In this document: in pieces, positions 20,368 through 31,400 of the stretch | Position numbering within the stretch: the first letter of the stretch is position 1 | Layout: each line of letters begins with the position of its first letter | Assembly (NCBI GenBank): GCA_036245525.1 | Contig: BTPG01000004.1 | Span: 18,053,412 to 18,117,411, forward strand | DNA length: 64,000 nt | Direction: 5' to 3' | DNA from: Semisulcospira habei | Lineage: Eukaryota; Mollusca; Gastropoda; Semisulcospiridae | Program-made: the position numbers and the translations under genes | The notes under the pieces: generated by a model | What the model was told of the DNA's origin: nothing | The model's database searches: none | What the model saw: the letters and a program-made list of their open reading frames with translations, nothing else

Positions 20368-20491
20368 GGTTTGCTACATGGACTCTTGTAGGCCTGCGGG
20401 AGCTCAAAGGAACCATTGTCCCCGAAAGGCCTGAGGGGTACAGTGGTTCCTTTGACCTCCTGAAGGCCTTCAAGGGTCATTGCAGCAAACC
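20368..20491. repeat. large imperfect palindrome
   Basis: Arms of about 55 bp run from GGTTTGCTAC (20368) to GCAGCAAACC (20491), with TCAAAGGAACCA / TGGTTCCTTTGA as the best-paired block. Different in sequence from the TTAA MITE hairpins. No flanking duplication was noticed. Confidence 0.75.
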
Positions 20492-20757
20492 ACTGATACT
20501 AATAACGTATTTGCATGTTTATATTCCTCCACTATTTTCGTAAAAGCTGAAATCTTCTGACCTGGATCATGCCAGACATGACCGAAGTCAAAAGAATATA
20601 CGTGTTTAGATAGTAGACTTATGACATACATGTATTATGAGATCTTTCATGATGTTGCCGTCTACATGACCAGCAGCATTGTCTTCAAAATGTCAGAATA
20701 ATACAATGGAAGATGTGAGTGACTGTTTGCCTGAAAAGCCAATTTTATATTCTTCAA

Positions 20758-21300
20758 TAAAATAAATAATAATAATAATTAGTTCTTGTATAGCGCTGCC
20801 CTCCAGGAAAACACTGGACTCACTGCGCATGCACAACAGCACACCCTCTCTCTCAGACACATGCATAATAATACACTACTTTAAAACGCCCCATCCCTTC
20901 CCAACACCTTACATCCACTTCCCTCTAGAATCAGAATAAATGCAGTCAGTCAACAGTTGGCTAAAGGTGAGCTAAATGTTAAATGCCCCACAGAAAAGTC
21001 TTTAAGTGAGCTTTGACCTGTGACAATGTGGGCAGAATCCACATTTCAATTGGCAGCGAGTTCCACACACTTGGGGCTAAAAAGGTGAAAGAACGCTCCC
21101 CGACAGTTTTCATGTTAAGCTTCAGAATTTTAAAAAGTTTTTCACTGGAGGAATGGAGGGTGCACGATAGCTGATAAACGGACAGCATGGCAGAAAGGTA
21201 CGGCGGGAGAGATCCGTCAAAATGCTGATAGGCGAAAATTGCAATTTTGTACTGGCACTGGCAGCGGAGTTTTACAGGCAGCCAGTGCTTTCAATTACGC
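20758..21300 (-). mobile_element. CR1/L2-like LINE 3' end
   Basis: The minus-strand peptide (ERSFTFLAPSVWNSLPIE ... KAHLKTFLW, 20979-21188) is the usual C-terminus of CR1-group reverse transcriptases. The 3' untranslated part ends in a (TTA)n tail, seen on the plus strand as TAATAATAATAATTA at 20765-20780. 5' truncated. Confidence 0.75.
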
Positions 21301-21954
21301 GAAGATTCTTTTTTTCCTTTGTGGTCTGTTACACACTATTGCAGAAAATGTGTGTTGCAAACACCAGTAGTATGGGTTTTGTTTTGAACATGTGTGATGA
21401 CCAAAGCTAAGTAACTTTGCACTTTAGAACGTTTAGTGATCTTTTATAGAACTAATCTGGCACCCAAGACTTGTCACAAGGGCTACTTTAAGACATCTGC
21501 TATTGGTGGCTTCTCTCACAAGGGTTTTTGTAGCGAGGTCACATGGTACACTTTGCGTTGAGGTATTGTGTGATGTATAGGAATGAAAACAAGAAGATTT
21601 GTACAACCTGTCTGTATGTGCATTGTACAAACAGTGTTAAGAGATATTACCTTACAGTGCATAATATAATTATATAGCTGTTGGTGTCATAGGATATGCC
21701 TCACAAAGTGACTTCTAAATTTTATTGTATAGTTTTCATTCACGTTTCGTCCTCACACTGTATATTTGTGTCGCAGTCAGCTGATGGCAGATATTTTGTA
21801 TTTGATTTTGAGACTTCGGTAATGTAAAGATACTCTTTGCTTATGATATAGAAGTAGCCATGTGATAACCGTATGTCTGTCCTGCGCACAGTTGTGCTGG
21901 ACCTTATGCCCCTAGGACACAAGGTTCAAAATCATCAACCAGCACACATTTATG
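21301..21954. other. no gene recognised
   Basis: A/T-rich sequence without supported features. Confidence 0.45.
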
Positions 21955-22168
21955 TTAACCCATTTAGGCCCGGGACCCTGCAGCAGGAGATGGATTGATC
22001 ATGATAATTAAGGGCAGTGCCAGATAAGCTTGGCGCCTGAAGGTGCCAAGCTCATCTGGCACTTCCCTTAAATTATCATGATCAGTCCATCTCCTACGAC
22101 TGAGTATATAGTTGTTAGACAACACCTCTAAAAGTTTGGAAATGCAGTCGTGGGGTTAAGAGGGTTAA
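21955..22168. mobile_element. palindromic MITE, subfamily 2
   Basis: TTAACCCATTTAGGCCC at the left and GGTTAAGAGGGTTAA at the right, TTAA at both ends. Hairpin core at about 21995-22090. Confidence 0.88.
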
Positions 22169-22498
22169 AATGTAAAACAACATGCAATACAAAGTACGGT
22201 CAACTCTGCGGGCACTTTTATATAGCAGCACCGCGGTAGGTATACCTCCCTTTACGTGTACTATATATGAATATATATATGTTTTGCACACAAGGATACT
22301 GACAGGCCCTGCTGCCATTTGTGGTCAGTTGAAATATCGCTGGCTTTTATCAAGAGTGACCGAGGTTGTCCTAGCCTTATTAATTGATCTGTCAGTCTCC
22401 TTTTGTTCTCCCCCTAAAGCTACTCTGGGTCACTGGAGTCTAGATTCCACTGGACAGTAGGCACAGTAACAGTGATATCAGATATATCCTCAGTCATG

Positions 22499-22690
22499 TT
22501 AACCCATTTAGTCCCAACGCCCTACAGCAGGAGATGGATCAACCATGATAATTCAAGGGTAGTGCCAGATTAGCTTGGCGCCGGATGGCACTACCCTTGA
22601 ATTTTCATGGTCGATCCTGCAATTGGTACATAGTTGTGAATTGACACTTCTACAATTTTGGGAAATGTGGCCTTAGGGTTAATGGGTTAA
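22499..22690. mobile_element. palindromic MITE, subfamily 2, hairpin shortened
   Basis: TTAACCCATTTAGTCCC ... GGGTTAATGGGTTAA ends. One hairpin arm has lost about 20 bp around the loop (22580-22590), so the stem is shorter than in sister copies. Confidence 0.87.
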
Positions 22691-23269
22691 CTGACACTGT
22701 TATATTAAACTGTATTAGAAATGCTGCATGCAGTGTGACGAAGTGCATATTTTTTAACTGTTTCAGTTTTGAAATATGTGTGCTAGTTTGCAATTTGTTC
22801 TTGAACTGTTACAACTCAAAGCCAGGAGAAATACATTAGAGCTGGTCATTCTTAAATCAAAATCAGTGTGAAGACATTAGCTTGAACACTTTATAGTTAG
22901 GAAAGACAGTAGACTGTGCCCCTTTACAGTAAAGGAGGTCTGCACAGTATTAAAAGGACAGTTTCTCTGGATCGCCACATACACTCTGGCATGCATCCTG
23001 AACAGTCATACCGTTAACACCAGATAATTACCTCAAACTGTATGTCCATGAGGCAGCTCCTTGTGAGCAGGAGGCATGTATATTTTCATGAGCCCCTGCA
23101 GCCACAGCTATGAGAATATGTGCATGTCTCTTGCAGATTAACTTTCTGGATAATCCATTGCATGATTGAAGTCTGTGCAGTGTTTGACCTACCAGTACTT
23201 TTGATTTAGGGGTGTAGGGGGCTCTGGATAGAGGTAGTACCTTTGCTGTTCGGCAGCTGCGTCCTACAG
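22691..23269. other. no gene recognised
   Basis: Non-coding. Carries another CATGAGCCCCTGCAG motif at 23088-23102. Confidence 0.45.
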
Positions 23270-23405
23270 AACCCTGGCCAGACCTTCCCCTGCAGCCACT
23301 GCGGTCGAACCTGCCTGTCTCGGATTGGCCTCCGCAGCCACGAACAAGCCTGCAGATGTCGTGGGCAACTCCTATAAAATCTTCGTTCGCGAAGTCAAGC
23401 CAAGC
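23270..23405 (+). mobile_element. extreme 3' end of the RTE-like LINE
   Basis: Matches 43367-43502: the C2H2 finger coding segment and the GAAGTCAAGCCAAG terminus. A heavily 5'-truncated copy. The finger Cys and His codons are all present. Confidence 0.85.
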
Positions 23406-24063
23406 CCTACATAGGACGGATGGGCATCACTGGTCCTCGTCCATCTCCTTAATCTCTCACGTGCTGGCTCCAAGCGCCACACCCTGGCAAACCTCCTCAG
23501 CTGGTGGGCTAAACCACGTGAGGGGGTGGTGTTCACATTGCACCACTAGGCGGATGAGCGCCATCTTGTTTGTGCGACCTACCACGTGTTTTCGCTCCCA
23601 GTGTTTAGTGGTTTTTCGTTGGATGTACTGTGTTTTGTGTGCGGAAAGTCTGCTGAGTATCGTATAAGAGTGCGCTGATGAGGATTTTGCCTGTGTTTCA
23701 ACGGATCTGGTTGCTGTTTGTGTGGTATCGTATTGAATTGTGTCTGACATTTGAATTTTTGTTTACGTCGCCATTTTGCTTCTTCCGCAGCGTGGGTTCG
23801 CCGGGCCTTTCCGCGCCCTGTTTTCATGTGGTGCATGCTAGTGTGTGATATGTTTACTGTGTGAGTCTGTTTGCCACCTGTGGTTGCATCTGCTGCTTGG
23901 TTGTTGTAGACTCGTTTGTGTTCCTACCGTTCTATAGGTTTTCGTGTGCTCTCTCGTCGACATCTCGCTCTCCCCACTTTCGGCCCCATTGCCCGATCTC
24001 GCCGCTGACCAACCGGAAATCAGGTCGCTCCCCTACCACACCGCTCTCACACACATCAGCGCG

Positions 24064-24072
<9 letters not shown>

Positions 24073-24130
<58 letters not shown>

Positions 24131-24150
24131 ACTCACACACACACACACAC
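24073..24150. repeat. (CA)n microsatellite
   Basis: A CA tract with one TTACT interruption, lying in the 5' region of the LINE upstream of its putative ORF. Confidence 0.92.
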
Positions 24151-24200
24151 CCTACTGAACCCTCTTCTCGTCTTCCTCTTTTTTGTCCTCACAAACAATC

Positions 24201-24536
24201 ATGCTCATCAAATACACACGCCAACAACTGCTATCTCTACGTCGCCATGCCACCTACTGCGCGGCTGGTGCCACTGACAGTGTTGCAGATGTCTTACGCA
24301 GAAAGAGAGGCCACAGGGCAGAATTAGCAAAAGGTGGGACTCGCCACCACAAACACAACCACACACTTCTTCCCCTTTTCCTATGCCCTTCCACCCCTTC
24401 CGCCTCCCCCCGCCTCCTCGATTTCTCCACCTCCCTTCTTCTCCCATTTCCTTTCCTCTCTTGCTCATCTACTGCTCCCTGCTTTCCTCAGCCGCCCCCT
24501 CCCCAGCCCTCCTCCCCCTTCCTCCCCTCACCCCCT
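24201..24536 (+). pseudogene. N-terminal piece of the CR1/L2-like LINE ORF
   Basis: Begins MLIKYTRQQLLSLRRH and reaches LRRKRGHRAELAKGG, then a His- and Pro/Ser-rich linker. The pattern of a YTR/YSR-x-x-LL-x-LR motif followed by a basic RGxRAG-like stretch is usual for the start of CR1/L2 ORF2 proteins. It is broken after 24536 by a retroposon. The pyrimidine-rich DNA that follows encodes low-complexity Pro/Ser/Leu runs. Confidence 0.55.
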
Positions 24537-24547
24537 CCTTCGCCTGC

Positions 24548-24937
24548 ACCCCACCCGGGTCTGCCCTGGGGGACTTGGGTGGGGTTAGGTATTTTTTAGT
24601 TCCCAGGGTCACCCTGGTCAGCCCCACAGGGTGGGTTTTTCTCTCTATTCTGGGGCATGTGTTTCTGTCTACCCTTTGTCCATTCACCTGTATTTGCCTT
24701 TTTAAAACTCTCCCTACTGTCTGCACTGCCTGTAGCTCTTGATATTGGATGTGTGTTGCTAAATGGTCTTAGCTTTATTTAGGCCCATGTGTTAGGTTTA
24801 TTTAACGTATTTGACCGGCTGGCGACATACATTCAATGTTCTGTTTCTTTTTTATTTTTTCACAAGCAGTGCAGGCACGTCCTGAGAAAGCCTTGTTGCT
24901 GTCGGGACGTTAAGCAATGTACAATCAATCAATCAAT
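24548..24937 (+). mobile_element. ~390-bp AATC-tailed retroposon, copy 1
   Basis: Starts ACCCCACCCGGGTCTGCC and ends GTACAATCAATCAATCAAT. A perfect 11-bp duplication (ccttcgcctgc) flanks it at 24537-24547 and 24938-24948. It has the same 5' start as the next copy, so that start is a defined end rather than a truncation. No A/B boxes were found, so it is either a SINE of another promoter type or a LINE-derived unit. Confidence 0.9.
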
Positions 24938-25170
24938 CCTTCGCCTGCTTTTTCCTCCTAGTCCCCTCTCCCCCCTTTCTCCTCCCCTTCGCCCTCCCTC
25001 TACCTCAGCTTTTCCTACTTCCCTTCCTCCCCTCCCCCTCCCCCTCCTCTACCATCCTCTTTCTTGCCCGGTTCTCCTTCTCCGTCTTTTCTTCCTCTAC
25101 CCTCTCCCCCTCCCCCCTCCTTCCCCCCTCCATCCTCTTTCCCCCCTCCCCACCCTCCTCTTCCTTTGAC

Positions 25171-25561
25171 ACCCCACCCGGGTCTGCCCTGGGGGACTTG
25201 GGTGGGGTTAGGTATTTTTTAGTTCCCAGGGTCACCCTGGTCAGCCCCACAGGGTGGGTTTTTCTCTCTATTCTGGGGCATGTGTTTCTGTCTACCCGAG
25301 GTCCATTCACCTGTATTTGCCTTTTTTAAACTCTCCCTACTGTCTGCACTGCCTGTAGCTCTTGATATTGGATGTGTGTTGCTAAATGGTCTTAGCTTTA
25401 TTTAGGCCCCATGTGTTAGGTTTATTTAATGTGTTTGACCGGCTGGCGACATACATTCAATGTTCTGTTTAGTTGGTTGTTTTTTTTTTTTTCACAAGCA
25501 GTGCAGGCACGTCCTGAGAAAGCCTTGTTGCTGTCGGGACGTTAAGCAATGTACAATCAAA
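25171..25561 (+). mobile_element. ~390-bp AATC-tailed retroposon, copy 2
   Basis: Identical start point and collinear sequence to copy 1. A perfect 15-bp duplication (tcctcttcctttgac) flanks it at 25156-25170 and 25562-25576. The tail is shorter (ATCAA only). Confidence 0.9.
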
Positions 25562-25639
25562 TCCTCTTCCTTTGACCTCTTCTTCGTCCGTTTCTTCTCC
25601 CTCTTCCTCTTCTGGCTCATCCAACCTAAAACTGTCTGT

Positions 25640-26194
25640 TCAATGCACAGTCTGTCTGCAAAGATGGCAAAGCCAACGTGATTTCAGATTTCATCCTAGA
25701 CAATGACCTAGATGTTGTCGTGATCACCGAAACGTGGCTCCGCTCAGCTGGCGATGAACCCATCATCGCCAGCGTCACTCCGAGTGGCTACCGCCTGGCC
25801 TCCTTCCTGCATGCTTCCAGAGGGGGTGGCATTGCCATCATCTACAGGGACTGTCTTTCTGCTCACCTCTCCTTCTCTCAGTCAGTGGAAACAGAAAATA
25901 CCAGAATATATCACAACTCTTTTCTCTAAGTCGGAATCTAGGCTTGGTAATATTAGGCAACTTTTCTTAGTCCCCAAAACAAGAATTGATATATACAAAT
26001 CTAGTTTGTCATTCGCGGGAACGCAGACTTGGAACACGCTTCCTGATTATGTAAAATCCGCTTCCTCTCTAGCCCGTTTCAAAATCAGTCTCTTCAAGTA
26101 CTTCTCGAAGCAGTCATAATCATTTCGTTGTGAAATATATACTGCCCTGTAACCCTGATTATGTATGCTCCCAATTACAAACTCTGTGTGTGAT

Positions 26195-26262
<68 letters not shown>

Positions 26263-27092
26263 AGTTTACATATGGGTGTGTGAGATTGTCATGGGAATTT
26301 CTTTCCCTAAACTAGCAATGTTTTTGTCAGTTTCATTTACATTTAACTATATACTTAGTTTTTTTTTTTTTTTTTTTTTATTTTGTCTCGTAGTTTTGTA
26401 GCAACGGCAGGTTTGAAAAATGGCTATGTCTGTGACGATGTCAATGCCTCAACCGTTGATAAATAAAGCTTCATTGAATCATTGAATCATTGAATCAGTC
26501 TCTCCCTTTTGCTCATCCCTCCTTTGAATCTGTCGAGGCCGTAGCAACACTCCCTGGCCAGTCCCTCATCTTCTCATGTATCTATCGCCTCCCTCCAAGC
26601 TCTCAAACCAAACTCACAAACTCCATGTTCCTCACCGAGTTCGATCTCCTCCTCGACCACTACAGCACACGACACGGAAAACACATCTTTCTTGGCGACT
26701 TTAACTTCCACTTCGACAAACCCGACCACCCCGACACAAAACGCCTTTGCACATCACTTTCAAACCACAATCTTACACAACACATCACTAAACCCACCCA
26801 CCGACTCGGCCACACCCTCGACTGGATCATCACCCGCACTTCCGATCAACTCTTTCTTGACTCTTGACACCTCTTCTGTGCTTCCCTTCGACCACCTCGC
26901 TATTCTCGTCGCCCTCGACCTACCTCCCCCGAAAAAACCCAAGCTCTTTGTCTCTCATCGCAAACTAAAATCTGTCAATCGAGAGAACTTCTTCGATGAA
27001 GCTGTCGACCTTCTCTTGGAACCCGCCTCCTCTCCCGATCTTGCATCCCATTTCAATTCCTCCCTTCAAAAACTTCTAGACACCCATGCCCC
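25640..27092 (+). pseudogene. endonuclease region of the CR1/L2-like LINE, interrupted
   Basis: APE-type endonuclease with DNDLDVVVITETWL (catalytic Glu), RGGGIAIIYRD, IFSCIYRLPPS, HIFLGDFNFHFD (GDFN motif) and GHTLDWIITR. Upstream of 25640 the frame has a TAA. A CR1-tail fragment splits the domain at 25883/26494. The catalytic-His segment lies near FDHLAILVAL (26888-26920), after a frameshift at about 26865. The frame ends at LLDTHAPVT, where the Gypsy element inserted, and resumes at 33664. Confidence 0.8.
25884..26493 (+). mobile_element. CR1-like LINE 3' fragment inside another LINE
   Basis: Encodes a reverse-transcriptase C-terminus (RIDIYKSSLSFAGTQTWNTL), then a 3' UTR with a (TG)n run (26188-26260) and a T run, and ends in three ATTGAATC repeats. 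A 6-bp duplication (tcagtc) flanks it at 25878-25883 and 26494-26499. The host endonuclease frame resumes after it. Confidence 0.85.
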
Positions 27093-27555
27093 TGTGACGA
27101 GCTGTGTTTTGTATATGTGTTAATATTATATTTTATTACGTCACCCCTCTGGTCAATGGTCAATACATTATAGCATGATTTTGCGCGGCCGGTTGCCACC
27201 GAGCTGCCGAGTGTGGGTTCTGGCAGAGGTGACCTACTTAGCCCCAGTCTTAGTGATTTTCCTTTTGGCCGTCCCATCTAAATTTAGCTGGAAGTGACCA
27301 ATCATTTAATTAGACCAGTGGTAGACATCGACCTTGACCCAGTAGCGCCCCCTCGTGGTAGCGTCTCCACGCTAAGAACGCATTTGCTGTAGCACCACGA
27401 CGGAAGCAAGACCGGCCTATTGAGCGTCAAATTACTTTCACGAGTTTTGTCTAACTGGACCTCTGTGTACTGCCTCCTTGGTGGAGAAATAAAAACATCT
27501 TCACAAGGCGCAACATGGCCTCCCTGTCTGTTATGTTGTAATCCGCCCCACCACA
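27093..27555 (+). repeat. 5' long terminal repeat
   Basis: Begins TGTGACG and ends CCACCACA. AATAAA lies at 27488-27493. Matches the 3' LTR except at about 27172 (A/G) and about 27535 (G/T). Confidence 0.96.
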
Positions 27556-27558
27556 TCT

Positions 27559-27580
27559 TTTGGCGTCGTCGACAGGATTA
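27559..27580 (+). other. putative primer-binding site
   Basis: TTTTGGCGTCGTCGACAGGA directly follows the 5' LTR. A TGG-started stretch here is the usual tRNA 3'-end complement in Gypsy elements. The tRNA was not identified. Confidence 0.5.
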
Positions 27581-27606
27581 CTACAGGACAAGGAGGCAGT
27601 GCACAG

Positions 27607-28422
27607 ATGGCGGAGGACCAACAACAGCCCGTGGCCATTCCACCCCCACGACTGCCTCGGTTTGCTGGCGACGGCGTGGTTTCAGCAGAAGACTTTGTCG
27701 CAGAGGCCGAGCATGCTGCAATCACCTTCAAGCTATCAGGTGCGGTGGGAGCTGACTGGATCCTGCGGCACCTGGAGGGCAATGCCAGGAGGGAGGTGAT
27801 GTCCCGGCCATATGAGGAGCGAAGCAGTCCAGAGAAGGTGGTCAACATCATCAAAGCAACATTTGGCGACCAACGTGGCCTTCTCGCTCTTAAAGGAGCG
27901 TTCTACAGTAGACGGCAGGGCCAAAATGAAACCGTCCTTGAGTACGCCCAGGCCCTCGCCATCTTGTCAGGGCGCATGCACTCACTTGAGGCGGTGTCAG
28001 ACAAGTGCATAAGAGATGTTTTCATGGAAGGTCTCCAGTCTCTTAACCTGCGGAGGTAACTGCGGCGCCAGGTTGCAGACAAAGCCGAGCTCAGGTTCTC
28101 AGACGCACGAGAATTGGCATTACAGTGGGCCCGGGAGGAGGGAGAGGAGACAGAGGTGCTGGCAATCTCCCAGCAACACCTAGCCAGTGCACCAGGCCCA
28201 GCACTACCCATTCTACCGGAGCTGGAGGCCATGAAGCAACAGATAGCAGCCCTCACCACAGCGTTTGCCGAAATGAGAGCTATGTGGACACCAACCACCA
28301 AACTACCTTCGTGGAAACCTCGTGGCGTTTGCTGGAACTGCGGGCGGCATGGTCATCGGCAAGCACAATGTACAGCACCACCTAGCAGAAGTGGGCCGGG
28401 AAACGACAGACCTCTGCTGTGA
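27607..28422 (+). pseudogene. gag: Gypsy gag with one in-frame stop
   Basis: Structural polyprotein of the retrotransposon. It opens MAEDQQQPVAIPPPRLP and carries a capsid-like helical region (ILRHLEGNARREV, LKGAFYSRRQGQNETVLEYA). A single CCHC zinc knuckle (CWNCGRHGHRQAQC, 28333-28374) binds nucleic acid in this family. A TAA at 28057-28059 interrupts an otherwise open frame of 271 codons, and the sequence on both sides stays in the same frame. This single lesion would block Gag synthesis from this copy unless read through. The end overlaps pol by 37 nt. Confidence 0.85.
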
Positions 28423-31400
28423 GTAGCCAAGCAGTAGGGGAGGAAGAGCTGGCTACAGCAGGAGTCACCGGACGGTGTCCTGAGACTTTGGCCAAGATAG
28501 ATGGGAGGTTGGTGAAGTGTTTGGTGGACACCGGAAGTGAAGTCAGCACTGTTACAGAGAGCTGGTTCCACCAACACTTCACCAATGGCCGTCTCCAGGA
28601 GGGTCACTGGTTTACGCTGAAAGCTGCCAATGGCTTAGATATCCCCTATGTGGGTCTCCTGGAAGCGGAAGTAGACATCTTGGGCAAAGTCTGCAGGGCT
28701 CCAATCCTGGTTGTTAAGGATGCCGCCGACCCCTCCACACGAAGACGGAAGCAGGAAACCCCAGGGCTTATCGGGATGAACATTCTTAGTAACATAGCCG
28801 GGGGGTTAGTGTCTCAGGGTGGGGTGCCTACCTTCTTGCAACCAGCAATTAGGGAGGCATGTCTGGAGCAGACATCCGTTAGGGGTTTTGGGAGGGTGTG
28901 TCGAAAAGTTCTCCTGCCAGCACAAGCTATAACCTGTGTTAAGATTTCAGGTCCTGAGCTACCCCATCGCCACCTCCTCGCTGAACCCACCTCCTGCCAG
29001 TTACCCCCTGGCATCATCCTGGTCCCTACTCTGGTCGGCCCCAGCAACTACAACCGCTACATCAGGGTCGCCAATCTGTCGTCAGAGGACCGTGTTCTGC
29101 AGCCCCGGACACCCATTGCTACCCTGCATGCCATCGACAGCGTCGATTCACCAGAAGGCCTGCACCTCCACGTCAGCTCTGGTGCAATCTTTGTTGACAC
29201 ACAAGCTAGTGTCACCAGGGAGGCCCTAGAGTCAGTTGAGCCTGAACTACCTGACTTTGACGGGACAGCCCAGCAGCGTCAAGCCCTATTGGAACTGCTG
29301 AAGGAACATCATAGCGTTTTCTCCAAAGGGGAGCATGATCTGGGGTATACTGACCAAGTCAGGCACCAAATTCGGACCACAGATGAAGGCCCCATTTCGC
29401 AACCCTACAGGTCACTTCCACTACACCAATATGGCGAGGTAAGGGAACATCTGAAGGGACTGTTGGCCAGCGGAGTCATCAAAGAGAGCAGCAGCCCTTA
29501 TGCCGCACCGACAGTGATAGTCAGAAAGAAGGATGGTAGCATGAGACTTTGCGTTGATTACCGGCACCTGAACTTGAAGACAGTTCCGGACGCATACCCT
29601 CTGCCAAGGATCCAAGAGACTTTTGACGCTCTGGTTGGGGCTCAGTTTTTTACCACTTTGGATCTTGCCAGTGGCTATCATCAGATTGCGATGGATCCCA
29701 AAGATGCTTGCAAGACTGCCTTTTGCACCCCTTTCGGGCTCTTTGAATACACCAGGATGCCTTTCGGACTGATGACAGCACCAGCAACCTTCCAGCGACT
29801 GATGCAGTCCACCATGTCGGAGTTCCTGTTTTCGTTTCTGCTTGTCTACTTAGACGACCTCTTGGTGTATTCCAAGACCTTTGAGGACCACCTCGTACAC
29901 CTTGACCGACTGCTGGGAAAGATTGGCGAGCTGGGACTCAAGCTTAAGATGGAGAAGTGTCAATTCCTGCGCAAGGAGGTGACCTACCTAGGGCACACAG
30001 TGTCGGCTAGTGGAGTGGGTTGTCAAGATGAGAAGACGGAAGCCGTGCGCACCTGGCCCAGGCCAACGACTGTCAAAGAACTGAGGTCCTTCCTAGGCTT
30101 CTGTGGGTACTATCGCCGCTACGTCCACCGCTTCGCACAGACAGCAGGTCCCCTCCATCAGCTGGTGAACCATCATGCACCCAAGTTGAAGTCCAAAAAA
30201 TGCAAGTCTGCGTCGATAGTCCAGACCTGGACTCATGAACACCAGTCAGCGTTTGACAAACTGAAGGCAGCACTTACCAGTACTGAGGTGTTAGCCTATG
30301 CTGACTTCATGAAACCCTTTCTGCTGGAGACAGACGCTAGTTCGGAGGGACTTGGGGCCATTCTTTCTCAAGAACAACCAGACGGCAAGATGAGGGTGAT
30401 TGCCTATGCCAGTCGTCGTCTGCACCCCACTGAGCGCAACGAGTCAAACTACAGTAGCTTCAAACTAGAGATGTTGGCGCTCAAGTGGGCAGTAACAGAG
30501 AAGTTCCGAAGCTATCTGATGGGTGCGACCTTCAGCGTCCTGACCGACAACAACCCTTTGGCACACTTCAAGTCCACCAAACTTGGTGCCCTGGAGCAGA
30601 GATGGGCTGCCCAACTAGCCCAGTTCAACTTTGTGGTGAAGTACCGGCCAGGAAGCAACAACAGGGCTGACGCACTCTCCCGCCTACCCGTAGCAGAAGA
30701 CACTACTGCAGTACCACCTGACGTTGGCCTTTCTGCGACGCAAGAAGCCCTCTGCAGTCACCAAGCCGTCGGTGTGCCTGACATCATGGAGACACCAGTT
30801 CAAGAGAGCATGAAGGGGGGAAAGTCCACAAAAAGCCTTGAGGTTGAAGACGTTGCTTGCCCAGCGTCAACTCTGCTGCCCAGCCTATCACCCGAGGAAC
30901 TGCAGGACCTACAGAGAAGGGATGCTGTCATCAACCAAGTCCTGGCAGCATGGCCTGAGAAGCCTAAAGTCAATCGGGACCCTGAGCTGAGGTATCTTGC
31001 TCAGCAACACCACAGACTGACCCTTCGGGATGGTGTCCTCATCCGACAGGTCTGCGATCCAATGCTTGGACCCCTGGAACAGCTGGTGCTCCCTAGCACC
31101 TTGCGGCCGCAGCTGCTGCGCTGTCTTCATGACGACATGGGCCACCAAGGTGTGGAGCGGACAACCAGCCTCCTTCGACAGCGCGTTTACTGGCCAGGAA
31201 TGCATCGGGAGGCACGCCACTACATTGAACGGTGCCACCGCTGCGCCATGGGTCGAAGGCCAAATCTTAACCTACCCATGGGACATCTGCTGGCAAGCCG
31301 CCCATTAGAGGTGGTGGCCATGGACTTCACCAAGCTCGACATGGCATCAGATGGGCGACGTGACGTTCTGGTCATTACGGACGTATTTACCAAATTTACC

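Noticed and set aside
24061..24150. CRISPR or coding His-Thr repeat protein in CA-rich tracts
   Set aside because: Simple dinucleotide microsatellite; no spacer structure.
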